From contig CM043948.1 of assembly GCA_014529385.2 (NCBI GenBank), positions 74,730,791 to 74,794,790 of the forward strand: 64,000 nucleotides of DNA, in the 5' to 3' direction. The notes under the pieces were generated by a model. That model was not told the origin of the DNA, searched no databases, and was given only the letters and a program-made list of their open reading frames with translations. The position numbers and the translations under genes were made by a program. Positions 43,480-55,760 of this stretch are shown here, piece by piece. The first letter of the stretch is position 1, and the number at the start of each line of letters is the position of its first letter. This stretch comes from Adiantum capillus-veneris. Taxonomy: Eukaryota; Streptophyta; Polypodiopsida; Polypodiales; Pteridaceae.

Positions 43480-44396
43480 CTCAAAAGGGATCCAAACGGA
43501 GGTAGTCTAGCAAAGAGCAAAGTGCATCTAATGGAGCTTAAAAGACCTTATGGTTAGCTTCATTAAAGACCTCCAAAAGTTCGTGTTAAAAAGTCCTTTG
43601 ACCTTACGCAAGCTAGGGCTAACCTCGAGGTGGGAATCCTACCGAAGCATGAGGTGCTAAGATGCTTAAAGTGGTTGTGGGAACCTTGCCCAAAGCTTGA
43701 GCTGATTTTTGTGCTTAAATGACTAAGGTTTTTGAAATGTTAAATTCAAAGATAAATTCTCAAGAGGCATGATCGTTTCCATGCTTGATTGAATAAGGCT
43801 TGAAGTATTCAATTCAAAACAAATGACTTAAGAAACATAAAAGACACATGCTTGTTTGATTGACTAAGTCCTTGAAGTATTCAATTCAACCAAATCACTT
43901 AATAAGCATAAAAGACACATGTTCAAATGATCCTCCACATGTGGCCCTCATGATCTGCTTGAATGCTATTGGATAGGTTTTAAAGGGGTCCAATGAGAAT
44001 TTAGATACATAAAAATAAATAATTAAGTTCTTTCTCTCAAAGAGGAAAAAGAAGACACATGTCCAAATGAAATAATAAAATAATACGAGAGAGAGAGAGA
44101 GAGAGAGAGAGGTGTGGACCAAGCATGAGAGGGGGGTATACACACACACACACACACACACATTCTCTCTTTGTGTGGAGTGCAAAGTGCAAGAGCTCCA
44201 TCTCCTTCTCGAAGTTTGTTGAGAAGTGGAGAGCCTACACCAACACTCTTGGCTATGGAATGCAAATCCAACCAAGAGCCATACTTCAATGCTTAAGCTT
44301 GCCATCTTCTTCATCTTCAGTACTATGCTATTATACTATGCTAAGAAAGAAGAGTGATGATAAATGAGAAACTATTTCATTCCCTTATGAATGATT
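43480..44396. repeat. Dispersed repeat R2 (copy of 16051-16990)
   Basis: Colinear with R1. Starts at TCTCAAAAGGGATCC against M1 gag and ends at ATGAATGATT against a TGATGGGG unit. Holds (GA)n at about 44088-44111 and (CA)n at about 44139-44161. Confidence 0.88.
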
Positions 44397-44652
44397 TGAT
44401 GGGGAGGAGCTGGGAGCACAACGAAAGAAGAATACGCACGCACACACTCACGCACACACCACCATAGCCACACACAGGTTGAAGGGGGAGAGCCAACATA
44501 TTGTATGCTCCCTTTCTTTCTTCTCTTATCTTATACACTAAGGCACAATACACATTGTACTTAGTGTTAGTGGCTCACACAAGTGTATAGCTGTACACTT
44601 AGGGTTAGTGGCAGTTAGTGATGGGCGGTCGGCCACATGGCCATTAAACCTA
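44397..44652 (-). mobile_element. Short LTR-like unit, 256 bp
   Basis: Plus-strand ends TGATGGGG...CCTAACA. Directly after it TTCTCCCACTTG is the complement of a purine tract (CAAGTGGGAGAA), as at a minus-strand 3' LTR. Almost none of the internal sequence is left before P2 similarity begins. No partner LTR in the window. Confidence 0.4.
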
Positions 44653-44667
44653 ACATTCTCCCACTTG

Positions 44668-46080
44668 ATGGCCAATGTGATCACCACCAATGCGATCCAA
44701 TTGGAGGACAGTTTAATGATTCACGGAGAAAGAGTGTCTGTTGAGCTTAAATCTACTAGCTCGCAAGCATCGGGGCATGAGCCAATGACCATAAAGCCTA
44801 TTGCTAAAGAGCCAAAGATATTTGAGATGACTTTAATAAATCTCATCAAGTCCATTCAAGAAAGTCTTAGAGACAATCATGCTCCACAAAACAAGCATAT
44901 GTATCCAAGAAGGGAGCAACAATGGTGCTCAGTTTGCTATGGTCCACATAGTACCAGTGAATGCCCTACGTTTAGAGTAAAATTTAATGGGAATTGTAAT
45001 GCATGTGGGAGGTATGGTCATCAAGCCAAGGATTGCCTAGTATATAAACACGCAATGGCCAATAGACCAACTAGCATGGACGGAAACACCACGAGTTCCT
45101 ACATTGATGCCGGCCCCCACCTCTTGAACGACTGTCACAATACATGGTCTCTAGGGCCCAAAATGTTGTTCAAACAACACCCTTACCACCTCCGGTGCTA
45201 GGACCGCAACCCCCACATCCGATAATCACTTATGTGAATCAAGTGGGTTGTGAGTCATCTATTGCTTGTTTGGAAGGCTGTGAGGAAGAGTTAGACCCTA
45301 ATATTGCCTATGGGATTGATGCACTTGAAGAAAGTCCACAATACTACATGGAAGACTATTGGGGAAAAGTCAAACCCGTATATCAAGTAGCTACAGCAAG
45401 AGGCCAAAATATCAATTTCACTGCCAAGAGACCACCTCTTCAATGCTAGGAGTGTGGGATCCACATCATGTAGCCGAGAGTCCTATTAGATTACAAAAGA
45501 ACTCCACACTAATGCAAACCAATCAAGGGAGCACATCTACAATGCCGATACTCATGTGTAATCAATGTGGCATAGATCATTTGATTGCCGAATGTCCTAA
45601 TAATCCAAATGCACCAAAGATCACGCCATTGAACTTAATTCAGGTTACCGAGGAGCCAACACAAAGTACACCTGTGGTACCAGTAAATGTACTCACACGA
45701 TTGATGCTCCAAAACCAAAATTATATTCTTGAAGAAAGAGACACATCATCAATTGCCCAATCTCATAAGAAGAAGAAAACACGAAGGAAGAGATCGCAAA
45801 AAGCAGCGAAGTCAGACCCCATTTCAAACACCAACATAGGGACTGGTGACGACCCCGTATATATGAACGACATTGAAACATATTTTGATTCAAGTGAGAC
45901 CATGGAGACCCAAACGACCATTCGAAAAGAAACAAACAAGGAAGATCGTCTCATGAGCCACAATGGCCAGGACCCAAGAAGAAGATAGGAATTTACCCAA
46001 ACCCTAAAGAGGAGATCGAGCGAGTCAAGCAATTAATGGGTTTGTTAGAAGAGACCCAAAGGGATCTATAGCCAACACTT
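44668..46080 (+). pseudogene. P2 Gag with zinc knuckles
   Basis: Starts in mid-Gag (TNAIQLEDSLMI). Knuckle 1 (CSVCYGPHSTSEC) and knuckle 2 (CNACGRYGHQAKDC) are intact. Knuckle 3 has lost its first and last Cys (a stop at the first region, ending ESP). Knuckle 4 (CNQCGIDHLIAEC) is intact. The basic linker KKKKTRRKRSQ and the GTGDDPVYMND segment match P1. Frames shift at about 45144, 45360 and 45988. Confidence 0.88.
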
Positions 46081-46299
46081 AGGCAGATCCAGATTATAGA
46101 CACAGTGTTCCCTAGCAAAAGCAACCTCATAAAGTCCATAGACCACTAGCCATACCAAGTGTCATCCAAAAAGAAAGTGACTTTAAGTCATTGGGTAGTG
46201 GGCATACTCCCTTCTTGTTTGAGAGAGTGTTTACAAAGGGATTACCTGACCCTAATGGAGATCCCATCTTCCCCATGTCAAGGAACTGAAGCCCAAAAG

Positions 46300-47240
46300 T
46301 GCTGTTAAATATTGCCAAATTGATGGATTGCATGGCTTCAGAAGTTAGAACCACCATCATGTCCAAACTATATGGAGATCCCAAGCTATTCTTAGCTCTT
46401 TGAGCTTTCCTCAATGGAGAACTGAAAGTCAGGCCACCAAAATTTTCACAGATGGATGGAGCTAGGGAGGTGCCAATAGAGGAGGAACACTTAGATCCAC
46501 AACCCAACCTAGATGAGAACCTTGTTGTAAGAAATACATGTTAACAAGTTGGGACAATATTTTGAATGCGATGAATCCAATGCGTCCATACCAATCACTA
46601 CCAAGGGATTAACTGTGAAGGGAATCCTTGATGGTGGCGTTGGGGTTAGTATTGCAACTAAAAATTGCTAGAAAATTATGGGAAGACCTCACCTTGGGAC
46701 TACAAACATAATGGTAAAGATGGCCAATGGGACTATTGTTAAGCCTATTGGGATGCTAGAAGATCTCAAGATCAAGGTCTTTGGACACAAAATAAGGCAT
46801 ACCTTCATTGTTATGGATTTTTCCAAGCACACTATGTCATCTGAGATGATCTTAGGACGTCCTTTCATGAGGGAAGCAAAAATGGTGCATGACTAGTCTA
46901 AAAACCATGTCTATTTGCACTTCCAAGACTCTGTCATTCGAGTTGATCTTGTGATTGGACGAGCACATCCTCTAGGAAACATATTTATAATTGATCATAG
47001 ATCTGACACCACAATTCACTCGGCCCCATTATAGTATTGTTACACGTGTAAAAAGGACACTGATATTGGGGAAGATTCCCCTTATATGGATGTTCTACCT
47101 GGGAAGACTCAGTCGGACAATGTGGATTGGGTCCACCTAGCAGCAGCAGCCGTAGACACTTGGGGAAATAGGGGGACTATGTAGGTAACAACTGAGGGAG
47201 ATGAAATGCCACAAGTCATACCTTTAAATATGATAGGAGC
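46300..47240 (+). pseudogene. P2 protease (PR1)
   Basis: TVKGILDGGVGVSIA gives the active site as D-G-G-V (Asp codon at 46630), against D-G-G-A in P1. Then MVKMANGTIVKPIGMLEDL and EMILGRPFMREA follow. Stops at 46669 and 46894 interrupt it. The post-protease CYTCKKDTDIG and WGNRGT segments match P1. Two members of one family sharing G in place of S/T suggests the change is ancestral. Confidence 0.85.
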
Positions 47241-47876
47241 AATGCATATAGCTTCTAATGACCTACAAGATGAAGGCTTGACTGACATTGGAACCAATAG
47301 CATCTCAAAAGACTATAGCCCACACGATTCGAAGTCAGAATCATCAATTTAAATTGACTCTGAGAACATAGAATTTGAGTTAAATCTTGGTGCAAATGTG
47401 GGGACAACCCATTCAGAATCCAGTGGTACCCTAGATGACAATCCATTCGGGAGAGGAGAAGACACGAGTAGCGATTCCTCTAGAGTAAGGTCGTAATAAA
47501 AAATTAGACAAGAAGAGTAAGAGATATAAGAGGCGACGACATTGAGCAAATGTGCATGCTAGGATAAATGAAAAGAAATCTATTGCAGAATGGCTTATTT
47601 ATATAGGGGCATGTGATGCTCATCGAAAGTTGGTAGATAATTGGGGAGAATACCTTCAAAGCGTCATGTGGTGTAGTCAACCCATTGACATCATACAGCT
47701 AGAAGCTACAGAGAAACCGAAGTTGAGCCGTAATGTAAGGAGACGACAAAATCAAGAGCTAGCTCAACAACAAAAGGAAGTGGAAGAAGTCACAGTCCAT
47801 AGAGCAACAAGACCCCACAGACTTACATCCTACACCTTAGCACTTCAAATCCTACACCACGGAGGAGCGTAAGGTT
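47241..47876 (+). pseudogene. P2 linker between protease and RT
   Basis: An acidic region to about 47500 (ESSGTLDDNPFGRG) and then an ORF (47552-47872) with EWLIYIGACDAHRKLVDNW and a Gln/Arg-rich helix (RNVRRRQNQELAQQQKE). No enzyme recognised. This part is absent from P1. Confidence 0.5.
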
Positions 47877-49023
47877 GTGTATACAAAATCCCAGAGAACA
47901 CCTATCGATGGAATTAATGGAGTCTATGATGGTCCAATGATAGTTAAGGAAATAGAGTTAGTAGAACCAGGTGAGGAGTTCAAACCTGTTTTCATTGCCC
48001 AACATCTGACAGAGACTGAGGAATATGTACTCAAGGAGCTTCTCAAGGAATTCAAGGATATATTTGCTTCGACATATCATGATATGAAAGGTGTTCCACC
48101 TTCCATGGTGCAACACACCATTCCCATGAATAGCATGGCCAAACCAGTCCAGCAAAGACCCTACCCAATGAATCCTAAGTATGCAAAGATTGTTCAAGAA
48201 GAGATTGAAATACTTGTCAAATGCGGATTCATATACCCTATTGAGCACTCAGAATGGGTGTCTCCAATAGTTATTGTGCTAAAAAAGAATGGGAAACTCA
48301 AAGTGTGCGTGGATCTCAAAAAGATCAATGTCGCCACTAGGAGAGACCATTACCCCTTGCCATATTAGGAACATGTGCTTGAAAGAGTTGCAGAGAAGGA
48401 AGCGTATAGGTTTTTAGATGGGTACTTTGGCTACAATCAAATCATAATTGCACTAGAGTACCAAGCTAAAACTGCTATTATAACTGAATTAGGAGTGTTT
48501 ACATTTCTTGTTATGGCTTTTGGCTTAACCAATGCCCCTACTACCTTCCAAAGATTAATAAACACTGCTTTTAGGGAATATTTGAGGGAATTTTGGAAAG
48601 CTTTCTTAGATGACCTTTGTGTTTATTCCTCTTGGAAAGACCATATATCATGTTTACGAAAAGTGTTTGAAAAGTGCAGATTGTATGCATCTCGTTAAAC
48701 CCTTTCAAATACCAATTTTGGGTTAAACATGGAGTCATTATAGGACATATAGTGTCCAAAAATTGGATTTCCACAAATGAGAGCAAAATTAAATCCAATT
48801 CCAATTTGCCACCACCTACAAACTATAAAGGAGTTCAAAGGTTCATGGGCCATATTGGTTATTACCGACGATTTATTTTGAGCTTTGTTGAGATAGCTTT
48901 CCCATTGTACAAGCTTCTTATTGAGATCCACTGGACCGCGGAGTGTGACCATGCTTATGAGTTAACTAAAAAGGCCTTAATAAGTGCTCCCATCTTACGA
49001 GTGCCCGATTGGAATGTAATTTT
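47877..49023 (+). pseudogene. P2 reverse transcriptase
   Basis: Pre-RT FKPVFIAQHLTETEEY and LLKEFKDIFASTYHDMKGV, fingers EWVSPIVIVLKKNGKLKV, palm DGYFGYNQIII, MAFGLTNAPTTFQRL and the catalytic box AFLDDLCVYSS. One TAG at 48366 and a frameshift at about 48690; then GHIVSKNWISTN and GHIGYYRRFILSF. The chain is cut at 49023 (PDWNVIF) by element C and resumes at 55416. Confidence 0.92.
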
Positions 49024-49508
49024 TGCTACAGACGGAAACATGACTGCCCTGCAAAATACCCAAGATAACACAATATCTAGCCTAAACTGACAAATCTGCA
49101 TACCTGGAGATTCCCATAGCACATAAATCACGATGTATGCGAACAGAGAGAGATTGAGAGAGAGACAGAGAAAAAGAGCACGTGTAGGCGCACCTCCTAG
49201 AGTGGAGTGCTACGCCAGCACTGCGAGAGAGAAGAGAGGAAGGAGAGAAGAATAACACAAACACTGGGTGCAATCTCCCCCCATGCAAGAGTAAGCATTT
49301 CCCTCTTGCACGTATTTATTTATAGATTTCTTGAATGCCCAAAAATGAGTACAAACTGGCCGGTCGGACATAAATGGCCAAAGCTCATAAAGAGCACTTG
49401 AATAATCAAATATACATAAAACGTAATATCCTTCTGCATAATCCCTTATCTGCTGATGCTTTTGCCACCTGTCAGCTACAATAAATAGGTAAATATCAAT
49501 TCCATAAC
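49024..49508 (-). mobile_element. C 3' LTR (left)
   Basis: Plus-strand TGCTACAGACGG...CCATAACA. Matches 54965-55410 except for scattered substitutions and an extra segment of about 45 bp near 49200-49245. Confidence 0.9.
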
Positions 49509-49930
49509 ATACCTCTCGTTGGAAAGCAACTGTCCTTAGTTGCAAAGATAAGAAATCTGCAAACGATACTTATAAAAAAACAGTGATTAGAAATCTGTGT
49601 CAAAAAATAGCATATAGTCAAAGAAATAGTGAAACTAAACAACACTACATATGCCTGCCGTCATCCACATACTACCTATTCTAGTGTCCCATACCACTAG
49701 AATAAGCAGTGTATGTCATATCCTGATGAATCAGAATATCATTGGTCACACTCATCATTCAATAATTCTGATCATTCTCAAGCTCAATTGCATAAATATT
49801 GTCGTGACAAAAAAGCATCATATACCAATTCCAAATTCAATTCCAAATATCCTTCATTTTGTATACCCGAGTAACAAAATCATACCAGTTACAGTGGTGG
49901 CTAGCCACTGCAGCATGATTTTGTGATTGG

Positions 49931-50130
49931 TATTGCCTCAACCGGCGAGACTACACCAATAAGGCGTGTTGCCTAAATCGGCGAATCTGCACTAATGCTG
50001 CTTAAATCGGCGGATCTGCATTGGATATTGTTTAAAATCATAAATCTGAAGTTTATTAATGTGTTGCCTAATCGTCGAATCTGCACCAAGATGAGTATCT
50101 ACACATTGCCTAGATCGGTGAATCTGTGTG
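49931..50130. repeat. Irregular repeat of a TTGCCTAAATCGGCGAATCTGC motif
   Basis: Five copies, at about 49933, 49969, 50000, 50063 and 50105, spaced 31-63 bp with one to five changes each. Located near the 3' end of C. Confidence 0.75.
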
Positions 50131-50880
50131 TGCGTGACCAATGGACTAGGCTAGGCATAAAAATATAACATTTATCACATGTGTGAGACCAATGTGGAGC
50201 ATGGTTGAGTAGGAGGGTCCTTACATACCGTTGTTCACTATCCCACAACACCGTAGCTCATATGAGTAGTTGCATAGCTTAATGCCAAATCCTCTCAATA
50301 GAAATTACATGCAGTGCAAGCACAAGCCATAACTTTAGGGATGGTTAATTTCATATGCCTTAAGAAAATGCAAAGAAGCAAAAGATCTTTTCCCTTTTAA
50401 ATTGTCCAACTTGACTTTGTGTCCTTAAATATATGCACCAACAAAAAGATAAACTTCCAAGGAAGTAGAGAAAGTGAGTTTTATCGTAGTAGTATGTTAA
50501 GAGATGTCATTGTAGTATAGGCAGATGAGATAGGATTCATAAAACGTGACCTTAAGTCATATGATAGTTATAGATATATTTAGGAATTTACTCGTTAAAA
50601 TTATTGAGAAAAGATTGATAAATTACGTACCTGGAGGGGATGCAAAGAAATGGCTAGTAGTCAAATTGTCAGATGCTAAAAAGGTTCTTAAAAATGAAGG
50701 CCATCAATAAAATCATCATTTGGTTAATGTCATTTAAAATAGCTAATTAGAGTATTTTAATGTTTATGGACCAATAAAAGTACGAGTATTTAACCACTTT
50801 TAATGTAACCAACAACGATGAAAATATAAGAATAAGTCAGACAAAGAAAAGTCAAGCCCTACAGAGTGCGTTACTTAACT

Positions 50881-50916
50881 CTTTTTTTTTGAAGACTTGT
50901 TTTTTTTTTTCTTTCC

Positions 50917-50947
<31 letters not shown>

Positions 50948-50952
50948 GGGGT
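50881..50952. repeat. Poly-T followed by a G-run of about 25
   Basis: Three T-runs then an unbroken run of G at about 50927-50951. On the minus strand this is a C-run followed by A-runs. Such a G-run could form a quadruplex and is also prone to length error in sequencing. Confidence 0.93.
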
Positions 50953-53704
50953 TGTTGGGAGGGGGTTAGAGAAATACATGGTGAAGACGAGCACTTGTCA
51001 ATGACCTGGGGTTAACATTTATGGGTCTCTAAGGGCCAAATATGGTTTGAGAATGGACTTGATTTGGGAATGGTACAATGCTTCAGTTGTAAGGAACGAT
51101 CATACAATTATGGACTTGCTGGGCAATGGGAATCTTGGATTGAGAAAGGTCATCATGACAAAAGGGACTTACAATCATTCCAAATAGGATGTAACTAGGA
51201 ATTAGGCTAGACTTGCTTGGAGACACAATGCGAAGACAAGGAATATGACTTGCTCGTGGATTAATGAAGTGGCCGTTATCCCAATGGAGATGGACAATGC
51301 AAGAGGAAGAACGGGGTTGCATCATATGGGTACGGATGTGATTTGTTTTTAGATATACATCCCACTTCTAAATGGAGATTCATGTGTACATTTGGTGCAT
51401 TATGTAAGCAAAACATCTGTGCTACCAATGCCATTTCTAAAGATAAACTATACGTCGATAAAATGAAGACTTACAAATAAAACTTTAGTACCAACTTTAA
51501 AATTAGCTACTAAGAGGATCACCATTTCTAGCACATAAGTTGATATACATATGCTTTTACAAGGACTTCCAATGGTTTTTTGATGAGAGTAAATTCCGGA
51601 ATGAGAGACCAAAACAAAAGGCATGTGATTTCAATCGAGTTTGCAATACTTTTGAGAAAAATTTGTTGTGCCATTTGCTAGGTGAGTGGACAATAGTGTT
51701 AAAACTATATTTAAAAAAGAGAGAAAGTGGCCAAGAGTTTGAGCTCAGACACCAATAGAGTAGGGAGTTAGCTGAGCAGCCATGGTTTTCTTCTTCTATA
51801 TTGAAAGTTGTATCGATTCCATGGCACAATTATCATCACGGTTTGCTTGAAGTTTTATTTTGAAAGTGAATCTCTCGTCCACTGATTCAAATTTGTACAC
51901 TTCAGGCTAATCAAGTTCTGTAAACGTCCACAAAAAATGTGATCAACAACCACCTTCTATCGGTGGCGATGAGGAGTTCGTAGGGTTGGAAGTGACAAGA
52001 GTGAGTTTTAGTAACAAGAGAGAGTATAAGGTACTATTTCAGGGAGTAAAAGAGAGCTATCAATTTGCGGAAAGAGTCCTTAAAGGAGACAAGTTTTGCA
52101 TTGTGAAGGTCCCTGACAATGATACCCTCAACAATGTCCATGGCTCATTGGCTTTTCCTGATGTTGCTGCCGTCAAATGCTAACTTCGCTTGAGAGACAA
52201 AGGGAGAGAGAAGATAGGGGTTAAGAGATAGAGAGTAACAACAAAAAGGAGATTTCACCCCAGGGGATTCACTCTATATATAAGTTAGGACGCCACCTAC
52301 AAGCGGACAACTTTGATAAAACCCCTATATATGACTCATACTAGGGAATATGACCCCCCTTTCTACGCTTATATGACAATCAATGCAAAAAATTATCATA
52401 CACCTATCTTACACTGATAAAATTTAGGTCTCACATGATCTAATTGAGTAAAACTAGTCAAAGAGCATTTAGCATAGTGACTGGAAATGTACTAAGGAAC
52501 CACTTATGTTGATAACTAGATGTACCCTCAATGTGTTTTAGTTTGACTTTCAAACTATATACCCGCTCAGCTTGCACTCTAGCTACTCGTCCAATTCTAC
52601 CCCATATAAATTACTCAAAAAACATGGTCATAAATTTGTGCTAGGTTCTTTTATGTAAACTTGCATCTATAAAAATGCTTTATAGATTTCATCCATCAAT
52701 AGATGAACTATAATCACAAAAAAAGAAATTGATACAAAGCAGTGTTAGTTCTTGCATGGATCTTTGTAGCTATTGACTCAAAAGTTCAAGGGTAGACTCT
52801 TTTTGGGAAGCCATGATTTTGAAACACAAAAAATTCCTCTACGTTTCCCTTTCTTACTTCTCTCCCCTTCCCCCCCCCCCCCCCAAACCAATAAATATGA
52901 TACCCCCTCCCTTATTTTTAAGCTTGGGAGATAATTTATTGGGGGCCTGCCCCTAACTTATACGCTTATGTAACTTGTAAAAAAACCCCCTTCCCTTGCA
53001 CTTACGTGGTGTGGTAAGTTTTCCATGGTGAATCCCCTGGGGATTTCACCTGTTAGCATGGTCAAGGGCGGGTTTAGACACACGACTGTGCTTAATACCA
53101 TGGGTCAACATTGAGCTATACTTATCAAACTCTGATTCATAAGTGTTTGTTTTAATATTCGCCACTACCTTTTTTTCCTTCATCATTGGCGCTTTTGAGA
53201 AAAGGTGTTGTTCCAGAAGAGGAGCAAGCCAATGGCAATGGAAGAGAAGCTGGAACAAAACCTCTGCATGGTAGCACTCTTGCTGCACAAGAGCAGTAAC
53301 TACTCCAAGGTGCTATAATTTAGCTAAGCAATTGAATGGTGTTGAACCCAAGCATTGATCCTGCCCCACAGTGGACATCATTGTTTGATGATGAGATGAA
53401 CAACACAGAAATATCATTGGGAGACAAGAGGTAATGGAAAGAGAGAGAGAAATGACATGAAATGTGATATTAACCGTCTTCAAAAGGTGAAAATTACCTA
53501 TGAGAACGAAAGGATACAATCTTGTTGGATGGGATACAATGTTTGGGTACAAAATAAAATGAAGTACGACATTTAAATACTGATAAAAATAAAAAAAATC
53601 GTCATCAGCAATCGTCAATGCTCGAGGATGCTCTGCATCCGGCGTCGCCTGAGAAAGTAGTGCCATGGTCTCTGCAAAGCGTCGTCAATGTCTACCTTTG
53701 TAGG
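50953..53704. other. Interior of element C without genes
   Basis: No supported ORF. A palindromic core CCCAGGGGATTCAC occurs near 52260 and inverted near 53040, perhaps ends of a small nested element. C-run at about 52870-52884. The sequence between is AT-rich. Confidence 0.4.
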
Positions 53705-53705
<1 letters not shown>

Positions 53706-53788
<83 letters not shown>

Positions 53789-53870
53789 AGTTTGATGGAG
53801 TGCATCACAGCATGGGGTGGCAGCTGAAAAGAGCTAGAGAGAGAGAAAGAGTTATGGCACTGGCGACTAC

Positions 53871-53917
<47 letters not shown>
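53706..53917. repeat. Two (GA)n microsatellites
   Basis: (GA)n at 53706-53786 and again at about 53874-53917, separated by non-repeat sequence. Long Ser/Leu ORFs on the minus strand are artefacts. Confidence 0.97.
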
Positions 53918-53920
<3 letters not shown>

Positions 53921-54950
53921 CTGCATGACTGTGTGTGTGTGTACCTAACGAGGGGAAAGAAGAAAGTGATATGCATGCGCAGTTGGTGGTAAGTTGGCTA
54001 AGAGAGAGTGATTGCTGCAAAGTTGCTCAGGGTTGCATGCGCTTTAAGTGAGTGGTCTGGGGTTATTGCAGGGAAGTGAGAGTGGCAGTTACAAGTTGAA
54101 AAGCAATGTAGTGTGCGCATGTGTAGTCATGAGGGGGAGAGAAAGAGTCAGCTAGATGGCGGCACAACTGAGAGAAGGAGAGACAAGCTGTGGTTGGCAG
54201 TGATTTACAGCAGACTCCATGCAAGAGAGAGAGAGAGAGCGATTGAGTTGTGTGTATGTGCACTCAACGCTACAAGGGGGCTTGCATATCTACACGAAGC
54301 CTTGTTGACTAATCCAATGATCATTGCAGCACGCCTTCTGGGTAATTCCCAAGGTGGGTACAATTGTGGTGCGCGAGGAGTGGACAGCAGAAGTGTGTGA
54401 CCGGGAGCTCATGCGGTTCAAGTACATCGAGGAGCACCTGGTTTCTCTGCGAAAAATTGCCATTGTATGAGTCTCTCCATCACCTGATCAACGTCCCTTG
54501 ATGCCGCATGTAGCGTCAATGATCTAGGACCTCTCCAGGTCGACCTCTCCTGCTCCTGCTGCTTACTCGCCATCCCCTTCCTCCCGGCAATAGAGAGCAT
54601 TGGGGTTTACTCAAAAAAAAAATTAGAAATTGAACCTCATTCTATCCCCCGATTATCTCGCATGCTATGTACTCTACAAGCATATAAGCAAGTGTATTAT
54701 ACATGATTAAGGATCAATGTAAACAATCATCCTTCCAAGCTTTCTAATTAAAAATTTGGTGTGTTTGTATACATTTGACTTATTATTTAATAGATTTGCA
54801 TTCCAAGCCTCTTTTCCCACAAAATATACACATGCATCTCGATATATTGAAAGAAAGAGTACAAATAACTTAATTGTTTTCATCATAGCTCTTGTTATCT
54901 CAATATTTATGCTTCCTTAGCAGTAATTGCGATTCCAAGATAGTTTCCAG
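53918..54950. other. 5' interior of element C
   Basis: On the minus strand this is the leader side of C. GA-rich patches to 54240, then AT-rich sequence. No gag start or family motif found. Confidence 0.4.
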
Positions 54951-54962
54951 GGCTCTGATACC
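54951..54962 (-). promoter_or_regulatory. C primer-binding site, initiator tRNA-Met type
   Basis: Minus-strand TGGTATCAGAGC, two bases from the right LTR. Confidence 0.88.
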
Positions 54963-54964
54963 AC

Positions 54965-55410
54965 TGCTAACAGACAGAAACATGGTTGCCCTTCAAAATA
55001 CCCAAGATAACACAATATCTAGCATAAACTGACAAATCTGCATACCTGGCGATTCCCATAGCACATAAATCACGACGTATACAAACAGAGAGAGACTGAG
55101 AGCGAGACAAAGCAAAAGAGCACGTGCAGGCGCACCTCCTAGAGTGGAGAATAACACAAACACTAGGTGCAATCTCCCCCTGTGCAAGAGTGAGCATTTC
55201 CCTTTTGCACGTATTTATTTATATATTTCTTGAATGCCCAAAAATGAGTACAAACTGGCCGGCCGGACATAAATGGCCAAAGCTCATAAAGAGCACTTGA
55301 ATAATCAAATATACATAAAATGTAGTATCCTTCTATATAATCCCTTATCTGATGATACTTTTGCCACCTGTCAGAGCTGCAATAAATGGGTAAATATTAA
55401 TCCCATAACA
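54965..55410 (-). mobile_element. C 5' LTR (right)
   Basis: Minus-strand TGTTATGGG...TTAGCA. TATA-like AAATATATAAATAAAT at about 55212-55228. Confidence 0.9.
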
Positions 55411-55415
55411 ATTTT

Positions 55416-55760
55416 CCATGTGCATATTGATGCATCAAAATTTGCTATTGGGTGTGTTCTAACTCAACCAGGAGAACATAAATTGGACTACCCTATTAGA
55501 TTTGCAAGTCGTCAATTAAATGATGCTGAGAGAAACTACACTACTACAAAGTGGCTATGATTTACGCACTAAAGAAATTTTGCTACTACTTCTTGCCAAT
55601 AAGTTTTTTTTCTATGTTGATCATCAAGCGCTGTTGTATCTAGTGAATAAACCTTGTTCCATGGGAAGAATCACACGATAATTATTATTTCTTCTTGAGT
55701 TTGATTTTACCGTTGTGGTGAGACCCGGTAAAAGACATGTCACGGTGGATCATTTGTCTC
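55416..55760 (+). pseudogene. P2 RNase H
   Basis: Resumes after C with HVHIDASKFAIGCVL (first Asp) and RFASRQLNDAERNYTTTK; the expected Glu codon after TTT is changed. A frameshift follows at about 55560, with DHQALLYLVNK-like and VDHLSH segments in other frames. Inactive. Confidence 0.85.

Larger units (their letters stand above)
49024..55410 (-). mobile_element. LTR element C without recognisable genes
   Basis: 6387 bp flanked by target duplication ATTTT (49019-49023 and 55411-55415) inside the P2 RT/RNase H junction. LTRs are 49024-49508 and 54965-55410. The PBS (54951-54962) beside the right LTR sets the orientation as minus. The 5.4-kb interior has no gag, pol or other family signature, only microsatellites, homopolymers and small repeats. 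It fits a large non-autonomous LTR element. Confidence 0.88.

Noticed and set aside
52250-53055. Small DNA transposon with terminal inverted repeats
   Set aside because: The shared core is only about 14-20 bp and partly palindromic, with no clear target duplication.
53692-54020. Ser/Leu-rich minus-strand ORFs
   Set aside because: Artefacts of GA microsatellites.
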